Assembly (NCBI GenBank): GCA_963169105.1
Contig: OY720637.1
Location: 27,523,925 to 27,587,924 of the forward strand
DNA length: 64,000 nucleotides
Direction of reading: 5' to 3'
Origin: Ceriagrion tenellum
Taxonomy: Eukaryota > Arthropoda > Insecta > Odonata > Coenagrionidae
Shown here: positions 33,305-43,994 of the stretch, piece after piece
Position numbering within the stretch: position 1 is the stretch's first letter
How the letters are laid out: every line of letters begins with the position of its first letter
Translations under genes and position numbers: made by a program
The notes under the pieces: model-generated
What the model was told of the DNA's origin: nothing
The model's database searches: none
Seen by the model: only the letters and a program-made list of their open reading frames with translations

Positions 33305-33490
33305 ATCTGTGGGATGTTGTTTAGTGGCACCGACGCGTCGCGACGTTTATGAGGCGTAGTCAGCATTCGTTCTCAGAGTGAATCATAACCCTCAGGGTGT
33401 CTTCACCCTTCGGGCGATGGAAGACTACGCTGTTAAAACGTTAGTGCCACTAACCAACATTTACCGGTTGGAAACTCGAGAGCTCTGCAT
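33305..33490 (-). repeat. Imperfect inverted repeat, possible Penelope-type pLTR relic
   Basis: GTTTAGTGGCACCGACGCG near 33319 and the inverted ACGTTAGTGCCACTAAC near 33438-33454 flank a GC-rich centre with CCCTCAGGGTG and CACCCTTCGGGCGATGG. The arrangement (GTAGTC close to each inner end) is that of a foldback. I relate it to Penelope-like terminal repeats only from its general look; no coding part is present. Confidence 0.35.
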
Positions 33491-34270
33491 TCTAGTATGT
33501 TATACATCATGCTTAATAGCAAGCATTCAGTATATTTAATACGATCATCTGATTTCCAGTGGCTACCAGTTGCTCTTCGTTTTGTGAAGAGTACTGGAGT
33601 CCTGCTCTGAGAGGAATACGAATAAACTAACTTTACTACGGGGAAATCTATCGATTGGAAATCTAGTTTATCTGAGTTTGCGCCGAGTTATTCAAATAAT
33701 TCAGCCCATTCATTGTCCTCTTCTACTGTAAATTACGGAGCGGAAGAGGAACTGATTATACTCACTAAGCACCGTTCACACTCTACTGCTGAGTCGTTAA
33801 TGATTTTTAATTTGATGCACAAAGCCATACAATTTAGATTTATGCCGTGTTTCGTAATTCTTCATGTAATATTTTGATGTTTTTTTTTAATTAAAGGACG
33901 TGCTGTGTTGATGTCTTTGCTCCGAATCTATTAAAATCCTCAGTGAAGATTGCATAGCCTTTTAGAAGTAGAAGTGACCAAAATTTAGTTATTTTGTTAT
34001 TTTCTTTATTGAATTGAATTCTACTGAGTAAAACTATGATTGTCGGGTCTTTGAAACGAGGTTAATCCCACTCAAACCCTGGATGTAGGAGTGAAGGAGT
34101 GTTTGTGCTGCTCTTATTTTAACCAATTGACCTTCTCGTGTATTTTCTGTATTTAATGCTCCGAAATTCCTCCCCATTTTTTATCACTGGTGCCTCTCTG
34201 AATTATGGCCTTTGACAATTCATTAGCTTTCTCTATTTTTTATGCTCTAATGATCATTAAAAAAATAGTA
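33491..34270. other. Unassigned stretch
   Basis: AT-rich; no gene or repeat recognised. Confidence 0.4.
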
Positions 34271-34273
34271 TTC

Positions 34274-34477
34274 TACCGGTTAAGGTAGGTTTTGTTGAAT
34301 ATCTCCTCCCGGTTTTCTACACATTCTACTTCTATCTCGCTCTAGTACAACCTTTTTCGCATCAGTTTACGATCTACCCTTCTTCATCCTGTCCATGAAA
34401 CCTGTTCTCTTTCTTCCTCTTACCCGCTTACCCAACATCCTTCCCTCTATCACATTCTTGAGCAATATCGCACGTTA
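34274..34477 (-). mobile_element. RTE-like LINE 3' fragment, copy 4
   Basis: On the minus strand it encodes KNVIEGRML, GKRVRGRKR-like and FMDRMKKGRS residues, then the 3' UTR (CGGGAGGAGATATTCAACAA, AAACCTACCTTAACCGG). Same family as the copies at 13970 and 17500. 5'-truncated. Confidence 0.65.
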
Positions 34478-34519
34478 ATTTTGGCATCATTCTCATTCAA
34501 GCCGTAGTATCATAATTAT

Positions 34520-34930
34520 AATTGCTAGAATCTGTACAGAATCGAGCGTTGTGTGCGATGGGGTTCTTTTTCTACGGAAGAGACTCATCATTTTCTCTCG
34601 CGGAAAAGGGGGAGAGAGCAAGGTTTAATTTTTGTCATCTCTCTTTGTCTCCCTTTCCTTGCTTCTCGCCTTCATTCTCTTCCGCCATTCCCATCCGCTT
34701 TTCCGCCTCCTCTCTCTCAGTCCCTCTCTTCTCCTCGAGGAAGAAGCGAAAGGCGGTGAAAGGAAAAAAAAAACTTCCCGCCGTTCGTCACGCTTGGCGT
34801 GTTTCTCCCCTGTTGCTTTTTGTCTTCGTGATCTTGTTTCGCTCGGCGAAAATGTATTAGACAGCTCCGTGACTTTCATAAAGTTACAAGTTCACCATCC
34901 GTGGGTCGATATTTCAGAAGTGTGACCAAA
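34520..34930. other. Pyrimidine-rich stretch with overlapping frames
   Basis: Long CT-rich runs on the plus strand give serine- and leucine-rich frames, and arginine- and glutamate-rich frames on the minus strand (34625-34879). None has a recognisable domain. Confidence 0.3.
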
Positions 34931-35182
34931 CAAGCGCTTTACTCGGAAAACTTTGGAAGTCGCGGGGCGATTTCGGATATTCTCCAGGCATGATCGTAGT
35001 CATTAATGATTTGGTATATTTCGACGTTAATGTATTGCATAATTTCTGAAAACGTTGTCTCAAGTTCTTAGCATGTTAATTTATGCTGATAGTACCTTTT
35101 AGGACCTTATTTTTTATCTAGGAAAACTTAAACAGGAATTATTTGTATGGATCTTGATATCAAATTCGAGGAAAGTAGAGGG

Positions 35183-35550
35183 CTAACTAGTTGGATGCAG
35201 CTGTGGTAAGTAGTGCTGAGGGGCTGTGATTGATGCTAAAAAATTAATAGCATGCCGACTGGTGGAATTATTGGGGAGAGGGTAGAAGCACAATTGGCTT
35301 AGGGAATGAGATGAAGATGTATGGAGTTTCACGTGCAAAAGAAGACGAGAACATACGAGAGCTTCGGTGCGGTCATAATAAAGCTTTTCGAAATTGTATC
35401 TTGTTCTCATAAACCATATTTTAATCTGTAGAAAGGCTTCTCGGGATTCCATAGGTCGGTGTGGGTCGTCTTGCGGAAGACCCCATGTCCTAGTGAGCCA
35501 TTCTCTTTCCGGTGGATCATAGTGTCTCAAAATGGTAGGCGGCCTTCCTC
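35183..35550 (-). other. Unassigned minus-strand frame adjoining a Penelope RT fragment
   Basis: A 115-codon minus frame (35183-35530) abuts the RT relic at 35551-35790. It encodes HYDPPEREWLTRTWGLPQD near its start and has no motif I recognise. It could be rearranged Penelope sequence, or an unrelated open stretch. Confidence 0.3.
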
Positions 35551-35790
35551 TTATTTCTCCATACTGAATTTGATATTGGGGTGTTGATTATTCATATGAG
35601 CGAGGAAGTTGTCAAAGTTGTCATTTCCATGAGGCCAAACGATGAAGGTATCATCCACGTACCCGAAGAAGTATTTTGGCTTTAGTGGAGCTGTTCTTAG
35701 GGCTTTCTCTTCGAATTCTTCCATGAAGAAGTTCGCCACCGCTGGAGACAAGGGTGGTCCCATTGGGACTCCTTGCGTTCCTGAGAAACG
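35551..35790 (-). pseudogene. Penelope-like element reverse transcriptase fragment
   Basis: On the minus strand it encodes GTQGVPMGPPLSPAVANFFM and then KYFFGYVDDTFIVWPHG. The VPMGPPLSPxxANFFM and catalytic YVDDTF motifs are characteristic of Penelope-like RTs, which are related to telomerase and distinct from LINE RTs. Only the palm region (about 80 codons) is present. The usual downstream part and the GIY-YIG domain do not follow in frame, so this is a relic. Confidence 0.85.
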
Positions 35791-37178
35791 CAGTTAATTA
35801 TAACTTTAAACGCAAATGTAAAAGTCGTGGATTAATTACTTATCAAGGCAAAAAATAATTCTCTTTTTCGTAGTTTTAAGAGTGGTTAAAAGAAAAATTA
35901 CCAATTACGCATTCACCCAAGGGCTTAATAATTTTTAAGTATGGAGAAGTAAGTAAACTGACTAAAATTATTGTTAAATTTAGACAACTGTATCCAGCGA
36001 AACGTAGTTGAAGGTTATCATAATATCATTTCATCTAGATTTGAAGAGAAATAATATAGAGGTTTGTTGATGTCGAAGACTAACTTCCGTTGAGGCATTT
36101 TGCTGAATATCAGAAACTCTATTTTACTGATTAAGCCTACAAAGTTTGATTCCAAGAACTTGCTGAATTTGAGACATTTTTCCGAATTTCAGCCAATTTT
36201 GTATGAACTGAAAATTTCTTGGTTTTGCTGTGTAGCTAAGAAGGACTTTTCGGAGTGCTCTCCCCTTTTCCCTTAGTTTAGCCAATCAATTTAGTATTCC
36301 GTTCCATTGCCTGTTTATTCTCCTTAGAATGTTTTGGCCCATTTCTCCTCTGCTCTTACTCATATCATCGTCACTTATTCTCCGTCAATTTCAGCTACCA
36401 AGTACACCTTTCAGCACAGTTTTTTTTCAGATTGACTTTCTTAATGGGCCATTTCTCATATTGTTTCTTCTTATTGTTTTCTGGAATTTCCCGTCTTACG
36501 TCTCTTAGGCGTAATCACTCCTGTCGCGTCGGTTCTATCCGCTTCATTCGTGCGTGCTTATAATATCGATCACGTTGCACCTCTTCCAGGCCTCTACGCT
36601 TTCCGAATCCACTCTTGATATGCAGTGTCGCTTTTCATTATCTGTCTCTCCATTTGTAAGCCACTCTCGCTTCTTTCTCCATTCATCGTGTTCTTTTTTT
36701 AGCTCCTCTGGCAATGGTTCCTGCTTTTGTCCCCGTTGCTTTTTTTTCGCCCGTGTGAATATCACGAGTGGGTTTAATTGTTGTCACCTTTTTGCGGAGA
36801 TGTGCATTTCGGAGCAGTGAACGTACTTCGCTAAATTATAAGAGTGAGCTAAAGACCAGAAATTTGGCCTTTCACGACTGCATTTCAGATTGAAACTGAA
36901 CGGAATACACTTCGACCAACTCAAGCCTGTTGAACACCATCGCATTATCCGCTTCTCTTGTAGTTTCTGCTCAGTATTGTTTAATGTGCAACGCTTGATT
37001 TACTTAAGATGAAGTTGGGTGGTTTATTATTTAATTCTCTATTACTACGTACGAAAGGCTAGTCCACCGGATTTGGCTACCCATCATTTGGAGGGTGGAA
37101 ATCGCCATCGTAAGTGTTTCCGCTGTAAGATGGTTTATTACCGCCCTCTTTTCTTTTATGTTTACACTTTATTCTATA
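35791..37178. other. Unassigned stretch
   Basis: The minus frame at 36544-36765 encodes a charged KKKQRGQKQEP-like peptide with no known domain. No repeat structure was noticed. Confidence 0.4.
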
Positions 37179-37650
37179 CTAGCTGGGGTACCCGGCTTCG
37201 CTCAGGGAGTTGATATGAGATTGTGTGGTAGTTGGAATAAAAAGATAAACTTTAAAATATAAGAGGTGAAAAAAATTTTATTGAAAACATATTCTAACTA
37301 TTTACAATACTTGTCTATTAACAACATTTTTCATTTTGTTATCCGGGGTATATATGTACAAATTTTTCGAATTTCCTACTATAGAGCAAGCTTCGCATAG
37401 TTAACCGTGAGAGAAGCAGGAGTCTTTGATGTCGATGCCGCTATGTTTTAAAGTTTGTCCTTGCGCTTTGTTAATTGTTAAACCACAGGCTAATTTGATT
37501 GGAAATTGCAGTCTTTAAAATTTGGAATGGCAGTTCAGTGGAGATCCGTGGTATTCTAGGGATAAATACTGTGTGTCCTTTGTCCTTTTCAGTCATAAGT
37601 TCGGCTTCGATGATGTTATTCGATAGCTGTTTGACGGTCATCCTTGTTTT
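37179..37650 (-). pseudogene. Helitron helicase C-terminus and 3' terminus
   Basis: On the minus strand: VKQLSNNIIEAELM, KGHTVFIPRIPRISTELPFQ, a 1-base frameshift, FPIKLACGLTINKAQGQTLK, GIDIKDSCFSHG, a stop where Q is expected, then LCEACSIVGNSKNLYIYTPD and a stop at about 37311. This is the end of the Pif1-like helicase of Helitron rolling-circle transposons; TINKAQGQT is its late helicase motif. About 130 bp farther on lies a GCGAAGCCGGGTACCCC hairpin-like stretch and then AGCTAGT, matching the Helitron 3' end (short hairpin, CTAG before T). Frameshift and stop make it inactive. Confidence 0.88.
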
Positions 37651-37800
37651 TATTCACTCACTACGCTACTTTGGAATTTTCACTTCTTTTTCGGTTCTTC
37701 CCTTCGTCACTGATAAGAAACTGACGTTCGAACCCACGACGGATCTTGCTTTATGCACCCCTACCAATGTGTACCAAAAAGGCTTCGAATGGTTCACAAT

Positions 37801-37990
37801 GTTCCAGAACATTCCACAACATTCGAGAGTGTTCTGGAATGTTCCACAATGATCTGGAATGTTCCGGGGTGTTCCCGAACGGTCCAGACTATTCCCGAAC
37901 ATTCCAGAATATCCCGGAACATTCTGGAATATTGTGGAATGCTCTAGAACAATCTCGAATGTTCTGGACTGTTATAGAAATTTCTAGAGG
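37801..37990. repeat. 10-bp minisatellite of heat-shock-element-like units, 19 copies
   Basis: The sequence is a strict 10-bp periodic array with unit consensus RTTCYRGAAY, a palindrome. TTC is kept in about 13 of 19 units and GAA in about 12 of 19. Because units are joined head to tail, GAA and TTC alternate every 2 bp (GAAcaTTCcaGAA), the pattern bound by heat-shock factor. It lies immediately beyond the Helitron helicase relic. Whether it is used as a regulatory site is unknown. Confidence 0.85.
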
Positions 37991-38710
37991 GCGAAATTTC
38001 CAGCCCTTATATCTTCACCAAGTACGCCCTTTAGGTAAAAACGGGAACCTTCTTCATGCATGGTGGATAGAGGGCTACCACAGCATATAACTCCCTTGAT
38101 CGTACCGGGACTCATTTCTGAGTTTTCGAGGCACGCACATTGTACACGTACTCTTATAATATATATTGATGTTGATTATAGAGCTACACATTTTACAATT
38201 TGACTCAAGGTTCGGCGTCTCTCATAGTTTATGGAGAGAGAACATGTGGAGGGTCGAGCAAAATCATCAGAAACGGGAGAAAGTTGGTAATCGAATGCAG
38301 TAAGAACGAAAGAAAATATGCATTAAAAAGATCGTCTAGTCAATACTATGTTCCATTGATTGGGGATTGAGGATTGGGGATCCAGAAGTTAGACTCAAAT
38401 CGGGGGTTCAAGTTTTCTTCTGGTAAACCATTGGATCGATCGATGGCCCTCAATGGATCAATGAGGGATCCAAGAAAGTGTATTAAGTACATTGAAGTGA
38501 TCAAATTTCCAGATCTTTAGCTTAGCGTTATTGAACAGGCGTTTTTTTAAGGAACTATGTATTTGGTTGTGTGTGTAAGAGAACAATAATAATGAATAGT
38601 GCTATTAATAAATAATACCACAAGATGCTAAATCATGCAGAAATCAAAACCATTTCAAGCGGGATGAGCTGTTAATAATGATGGTTTGTTATTTAACCAA
38701 AGTACAAAGT
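37991..38710. other. Unassigned stretch
   Basis: A GATTGGGGATTGAGGATTGGGGATC tract-like patch at about 38355-38382 and GGATCGATCGATGG at about 38432 are the only notable motifs. No gene. Confidence 0.4.
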
Positions 38711-39086
38711 CGCCTCATTAGAGTGATTAAGGTGGGAGCCCCTAGAGACTCGGATGCTACACGCTAGGGTTGGCTTGCTTGGGAAATTCAGAACTGGAGT
38801 GTTTCTGAGCGACACATACGATATTATAATGACGCCTCACTACATCTCTAGGTCCGACAGAAGCGGTAAAATAAGAGAGATACATTGCCGAACAGATTGG
38901 CAGAAAAACTTGTTCTTTTCGTGCACAATAAGCAACCACAATAAAATCTGAGCTCCACTTTATACACTCCCATAATACACGTATCTATTGCACCTCCCAT
39001 ACCCTTACATCTTTATACGGCTGGTGACCTAACACCCCCTGCCACACGCCCATGCGGCGGCTCGTAGGGTAGTATGTAGATGTACT
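38711..39086 (+). mobile_element. LINE-1F 3' fragment
   Basis: Starts at the GAGTGATTAAGGTGGGAGCC block. The frame 38754-38951 encodes FRTGVFLSDTYDIIMTPHYI and later CRTDWQKNLFFSCTISNHNK. The 3'-terminal stem-loop is at about 39037-39072 and the tail is ATGTAGATGTA. 5'-truncated. Confidence 0.88.
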
Positions 39087-39980
39087 CTATCTTGTGAGGT
39101 TCGAGTTTTATAGTATTGATCAATTGTGACTATTATGGTCTCTCATTGCATGAGAAATATAGCATTTTTAATCTGTCTGTTCTGGAATCTATTTCCTTTA
39201 TCTAATAGCTGTGATCGTTTCTATCGTAACACTTTGGATGTAGTCAAGTATGTTTTATGTCCAGCAAATAATAGTCTTCTTCAATCATACGCAGACGATT
39301 TAACCTATGCTTTTCTTTTTGATCAATCAGACGTTCCCACCTTAGTTACTTGAACAAACTGTTGAATGGGCAGTGTTTGTGATCTCGATTCTGGAAGTTC
39401 CCTTTTAACTATCGTACCATCAGTGTGAAAATTGTTAAAATGCTGAGGGCCATCCGTGATAATGATGCTGAAGATAACCACGGGAATCCTTACGCCAGCG
39501 ATTCACTTTTATTTTGCGGTCTAAATATGGTGGAAATGAACCAAATTTTAATGATTTTATTTAAGATTGTAAAGCGCTTTATATTTTACCTGTGAAGGAA
39601 CTATTGATGTCCCTGTGCTAATTGCATTTTCTTTCTTTGTAGGTAAGTGGCTTTTCTTCTTTGGTAATGGCTGTGATCGGTGATTGGCGGTGGTGAGTCA
39701 GTAATTGGGCATTGCCTTGCTCGAATAATGATCGCGCTATAATATATTATGGTGTTAACTGTTATGGTGAGTTTGAAAGCGTTTTTTCAGGAAGTTTTTG
39801 AATCAAGTGAAAAGTTCAAATTTGTTGGAACTGCTTTCTTTTTCTTCAGGAAATCATTTTATGAAAAAAATCAGTGAACAGCCGATCTTTTTTTTAACCT
39901 CTACTGTTTTTTTTGCTGGCATAACAATCTGCCTTGCAATACCCCTTTGGATTTTGAAGGGAAATGGGTTTACTACTTAA
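39087..39980. other. Unassigned stretch
   Basis: A frame at 39126-39353 contains SYADDLTYAF, which recalls an RT catalytic box, but the neighbouring RT motifs are absent. No gene assigned. Confidence 0.4.
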
Positions 39981-39982
39981 TA

Positions 39983-40189
39983 CAGGGTGGGGCAGAATGG
40001 ACTCCCTGATTTGAAATATTATTATTTATCTCCAGGTACTAAAATCAATTTTTGCATGTCAAAAATGTGTTTTCCCAAACAAATAATAATCCTTTTTCAG
40101 ACAATAGCAAATATATATTTGTTTCTTCCCACAGGAATTGAATTAAAGATGGGAAGTCATTTAAAAAAAGTCCATTCTGCCCCACCCTG
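39983..40189. mobile_element. Short MITE with TA duplication (Tc1/mariner-like)
   Basis: 207 bp with near-perfect inverted termini CAGGGTGGGGCAGAATGGAC and GTCCATTCTGCCCCACCCTG, flanked by TA on both sides (39981-39982 and 40190-40191). The interior is AT-rich. No coding capacity. Confidence 0.85.
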
Positions 40190-40394
40190 TATATTGGTTG
40201 TTTCGGGTGAACAATAGGCTAATTTTTCACTCCTTTTTCCATCCTTAGTTATTATCTCCTGATCATAACTGATGAGATAGGAAGAAAGGGTTGGGAATTA
40301 TTAATCGGTATTTCGGATGTAAGAGAAGGTGAGGTGTATGAAAAGCTGTGGGTATGGATAATATGGGCTATACTCTTGTAGCATTTACCGAGGG

Positions 40395-41215
40395 TTGGAT
40401 CGAGTCAGGCGATACTTTGTGAAAAAGTGGCATGATAAAATAAAACTTGAACGATGTATTTTACACACTTCATTTGGAATAACAAACCCTACCGGTTTCG
40501 ACACTCTCATATCATTTTCAAGGGTACTAAGACATTCTCCCAGTGGCGAGCCCACATATATATTCACAAAGTGGGAGAGAGGGTACTACAGGAGTGGTTG
40601 GGGTAGGGGCTTAAAGGGTGTGATTGAATAGGAATAGGGAACGTGTTGAAGGTCAAGATGATGGAGGAGTGCTTTTTAAAGGCGGGACCGGTACATGATA
40701 AAGTGGGGACAGATTAAACGGTAAAATTTCCTTTAACAATTTCGGTCCCAAAGCCTTAGATGCTGATATGATCTCAAAGTTTTCTAAAAAAAATCCATCT
40801 TTGCACTCTTGTCATGAACATTCAAAATCTCTACTCTAAAATCCGACATGTGATTAAAACCAGATAAATGAAATGCAAAAATCGATTTGTTATTATCATG
40901 AATAAAATAATTAAAATGTTCCTTTGTCCTTATGTTAAAACTTCTACCCGTCTGTCCAGTGTAAAAACAATTGCAGTCCTGAATACCATATCTTAACAAA
41001 TACACTCCACTTTTTTCTAAGGAATTAAAAATATCTTTAGAAATAAAAAGTTAATGTCCAATAGTCATTCTGGAATAAAAACAAACCTTCAAATTTACAT
41101 TACGAAAAATTCTATTAGCTATTGGACATGGAGAGTGTCGAAACCGATAGGGTTAGGTATACCAAAGAATGTGTGAAAAATACTTCGTTCAAGTTTTATT
41201 TTATCATTTACCGAA
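40395..41215 (-). mobile_element. Penelope-like element relic with inverted terminal repeats
   Basis: GATAAAATAAAACTTGAACG followed by a CACAC ... CCGGTTTCGACACTCTC block is found at 40433-40526 on the plus strand and again, inverted, at about 41124-41213. A GIY-YIG reading frame lies between them on the minus strand. Penelope elements are known to carry such repeats (pLTRs) in direct or inverted arrangement. The RT is missing from this copy, so an internal deletion joined the right pLTR to the endonuclease region. Confidence 0.75.
40740..41005 (-). pseudogene. GIY-YIG endonuclease domain of a Penelope-like element
   Basis: The minus frame encodes YLLRYGIQDCNCFYTGQTGR, then SFNIRTKEHFNYFI and FHLSGFNHMSDFRVEILNVH. 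The CNCFYTGQTGR segment followed by R..EH corresponds to the GIY-YIG nuclease core with its paired cysteines, as found C-terminal to Penelope RTs, where it nicks DNA for insertion. The frame stops at 40784 because of an indel; the continuation (LENFEIISASKALGPKLL-like) is readable in another frame down to about 40740. Confidence 0.8.
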
Positions 41216-41430
41216 GGGTTTTTGAGTAATAAGGTTGACTACTCCTGTTCTGCAACGTATTAATATTAGCTAGAATTTCTTTAGCTGATGCTGTTCTCGA
41301 CCAATTTCCATTGTTTCCTTCTACGTTCTGATCATAGTTTCAAGTTCGGGGAAGCGTCGACGCTATCATCTCTCTCCCCATCTTGATCGGGAAGAAGTAT
41401 CGAATCGTCATTGAAACTGTAGCAACCTAG
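41216..41430. other. Unassigned stretch
   Basis: No structure noticed. Confidence 0.4.
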
Positions 41431-41500
41431 ATATGAAATAGAATAAGAATACTTTATTTGCTCTGGGTACATCACCTAAGAGCATTACAAAAATGATCAA
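41431..41500 (-). mobile_element. LINE 3' terminus with TTCTA-type tail
   Basis: On the minus strand it reads ACCCAGAGCAAATAAAGTAT then TCTTATTCTATTTC, similar in layout to the LINE 3' end at 22760-22808 (CAGGACAATAAAATTG plus TTCTATTCTAT). Only the end is recognisable. Confidence 0.5.
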
Positions 41501-41790
41501 AAACAATATAAAATAAAACAAGCATTAAGAACCACAAAGAGAGTACAAAAATGTGAGACAAACTTGTTCATTATTAACGGTAAGAAATCCAAAGTAACAC
41601 GTTCGGAACTTCTTCGCAAGCAGGTAATGAGACATTTTGGCTCTGGAAACAATATACAATGAAAAAGCATTAAAAACCACAAAGAGAGTACAAATATGTG
41701 AGACAAACTTGTTCGTTATTAACAGTAAGAAATCCAAAGTAACACGTTCTGAACTACTTCGCTAGCAGGTAATGAGATATTTTGGCTTTA
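41501..41790. repeat. Tandem duplication, 145-bp unit, two copies
   Basis: AGCATTAAGAACCACAAAGA at 41521 recurs as AGCATTAAAAACCACAAAGA at 41666, and the similarity continues through GTAATGAGA and ATTTTGGCT in both copies. Scattered substitutions show that the duplication is not an exact artefact. Confidence 0.85.
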
Positions 41791-41908
41791 AAAGCTGAAA
41801 GAGTCTGACTGCATTTATGCAGATATGGTAGGTAACCTCTGTTATGTTTTGGTTAGCTTACTGATGCTGAGGTATTGCTTTTAATGAAATAAATTTGATA
41901 TCCTATTT

Positions 41909-41910
<2 letters not shown>

Positions 41911-41959
<49 letters not shown>
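41911..41959. repeat. (AT)n microsatellite
   Basis: About 48 bp of uninterrupted AT dinucleotides. Confidence 0.97.
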
Positions 41960-41964
<5 letters not shown>

Positions 41965-43990
41965 TATCCTAAGGAACTATCTGTCCTACTCTGCTGGATC
42001 TGCTCCTGGGTTGATCAAACAAAATAGAAAAAATACGGTGACTTTATTTTGTTCCAGTTCGAGTGTGATGACTTTGTCACTGGAGAATGCTTTACAAGCA
42101 GTGTGTTAGTCATGGTGGTCAGTAGTCATTTTTGATGGTAATTTGTCAGGAATATTAGGGTGATGGAAATGGGTGCCTGGGTTGTGGTTATTATCATATT
42201 AATACCATATTTTTAACCTATATTCTCCTGAGTAATGATCGTCTATCGCCATTGTTAAAAAGCTTTTATAGGCCTTATGCAACTGTAATGCGCATGCCCA
42301 TTATTCATTATCAGTGGTGGCTTCTCCAGTTCGGGTCATTGGTGATTTTGGAATATGACTGAAGTCAGTACATGCAGAAATAAAAAGGAAATATTGGGGA
42401 AAATGCGAAAAAGTTCGATTTCTCCTTATTTGTGAAGGACAAAGTAAACAGGGTTCATTGTAACTCATAGGACTTTCACGTTTTGGCACTCATTACTTGT
42501 TATGATAAATGGTATATAAAATTTAACCTCTCTTCATTCGTATTTTTTTTTCGAGTTGTACGTAATTGCGTCGTTGCGGACTGCTCTTGTTTCTATTTCC
42601 TCTGCTACTCACACAGCTCTTATCTTTTCAACCTCGAATCCGCTCTTTTTTCCGTGGGATTTAGTAATGAATTGCCTGCGTCCACTATCAGATAAAATTC
42701 TATCCCCACTATTTCTTTACTAAGAGATCTCAGAAGATCAAAACCGATGTTTAATCAGTTCCTCTCATTTCTTGAGGTCTCCGTAATCAGTGCCTCAACC
42801 TTGTGAATCACTTTATGAATGCTATTTATAACAACCTTAATTTTTATGTTACTTATCGTGTTGTCGCGATACGTCTGCTGTTCCTTGAAATAATTTTGGG
42901 ATTTATTCTCGTACTTCTACCACCAGTGCTGTAAAATGTAGGGAATGTTTCAAAGTGGTGGATTAGACGGCTGTGACTTATGCTAAGAATCTCTCGATTT
43001 TCAAGTTATTTCAGCACAATTGTCGAAACAATAAAATTTTAAAATTAGCCGTTATGGCTAATATACTAACATACAAATTTACTCCGGAATCTACCATGTC
43101 TCTCAAACATCGATCGCTTTGGTTTAAACTAATCTGGCTGATCAATACCAGTTGAAGCCAAGTGATCCTTGCTTAGTGAAATGGCTCAGCAACAGAATCG
43201 CCGTTTTGATGATTAGTTATGCATTGAAAAACACCTTCTGGCTTCAACGTGTGCGTATTGTTATTAATTAATCAGTAGATGTTGTACGCGCACTTTTCGA
43301 ATTAATTTGGTGGATAAAGTCTCTTATACATTACTTAACGTTAGATGAAGTTGAAACTGGAGTTCGTTATTCCAATTTTCGTAAATTGTGAGCGGACCTG
43401 CTGTGATTACAGCTACTGCTATAGCGTTAATAACTCACACGTGCTTGGTTGTAATCACGGACTTAGAACATACGTTGTAATGGTTTGTAAGTCATTGTTA
43501 ATCATGAAGTGGGTGTTGACGTCCCTAGCTTCCCAACGAAAGGTGACCATTAGCGTCGCAAAAGTATTTATAAAGAAGAGTGGCTTGGAGGTGTATTTAC
43601 ACAGGAACTTGGCAAATGGATGATTTTTCACTATTTCCGTGTAGGCTGAAAGCCAAGAGGTTTCGCCATGGGCACATTTTTATGTTTCGTCAAAAGCAGT
43701 TACTCTGTTTTACGGTGACATTTGGATCACAGTGGACGATTACTAGAGCGAAAAATAATTTCCGTAGTTATTTCGGGCCATTCTAAATGCCTCCAAAACA
43801 ACTACGTGACCAACCTCCTCTTGTGTGGAATCCTTTTAACATGTTTGCCTCTACACCCTTGCATAAGGATGGTCACTTTCCTCTATTTCCTACTAGGCAT
43901 TATCATCCAGTCTTCAAGTCGTCGCACTTGGATCATGACACTATAAACTTCTACGTTAATTAGAGGAAGTGCAAAGGGATTTGCGACGTT
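41960..43990. other. AT-rich stretch without recognisable gene
   Basis: Short frames (42483-42695, 43345-43623, 43580-43786) show no known domain. No TE termini were noticed. Confidence 0.45.
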
Positions 43991-43994
43991 TTAA

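Noticed and set aside
39126..39353. SYADDLTYAF motif resembling an RT catalytic box
   Set aside because: No GVPQGS-type motif upstream and no connection-domain motifs downstream; likely chance.
40485..40535. Possible degenerate hammerhead in the Penelope terminal repeat (minus strand CTTGAAAATG ... GTCGAAACCGG)
   Set aside because: The conserved CTGANGA core is not intact, so a catalytic ribozyme cannot be claimed.
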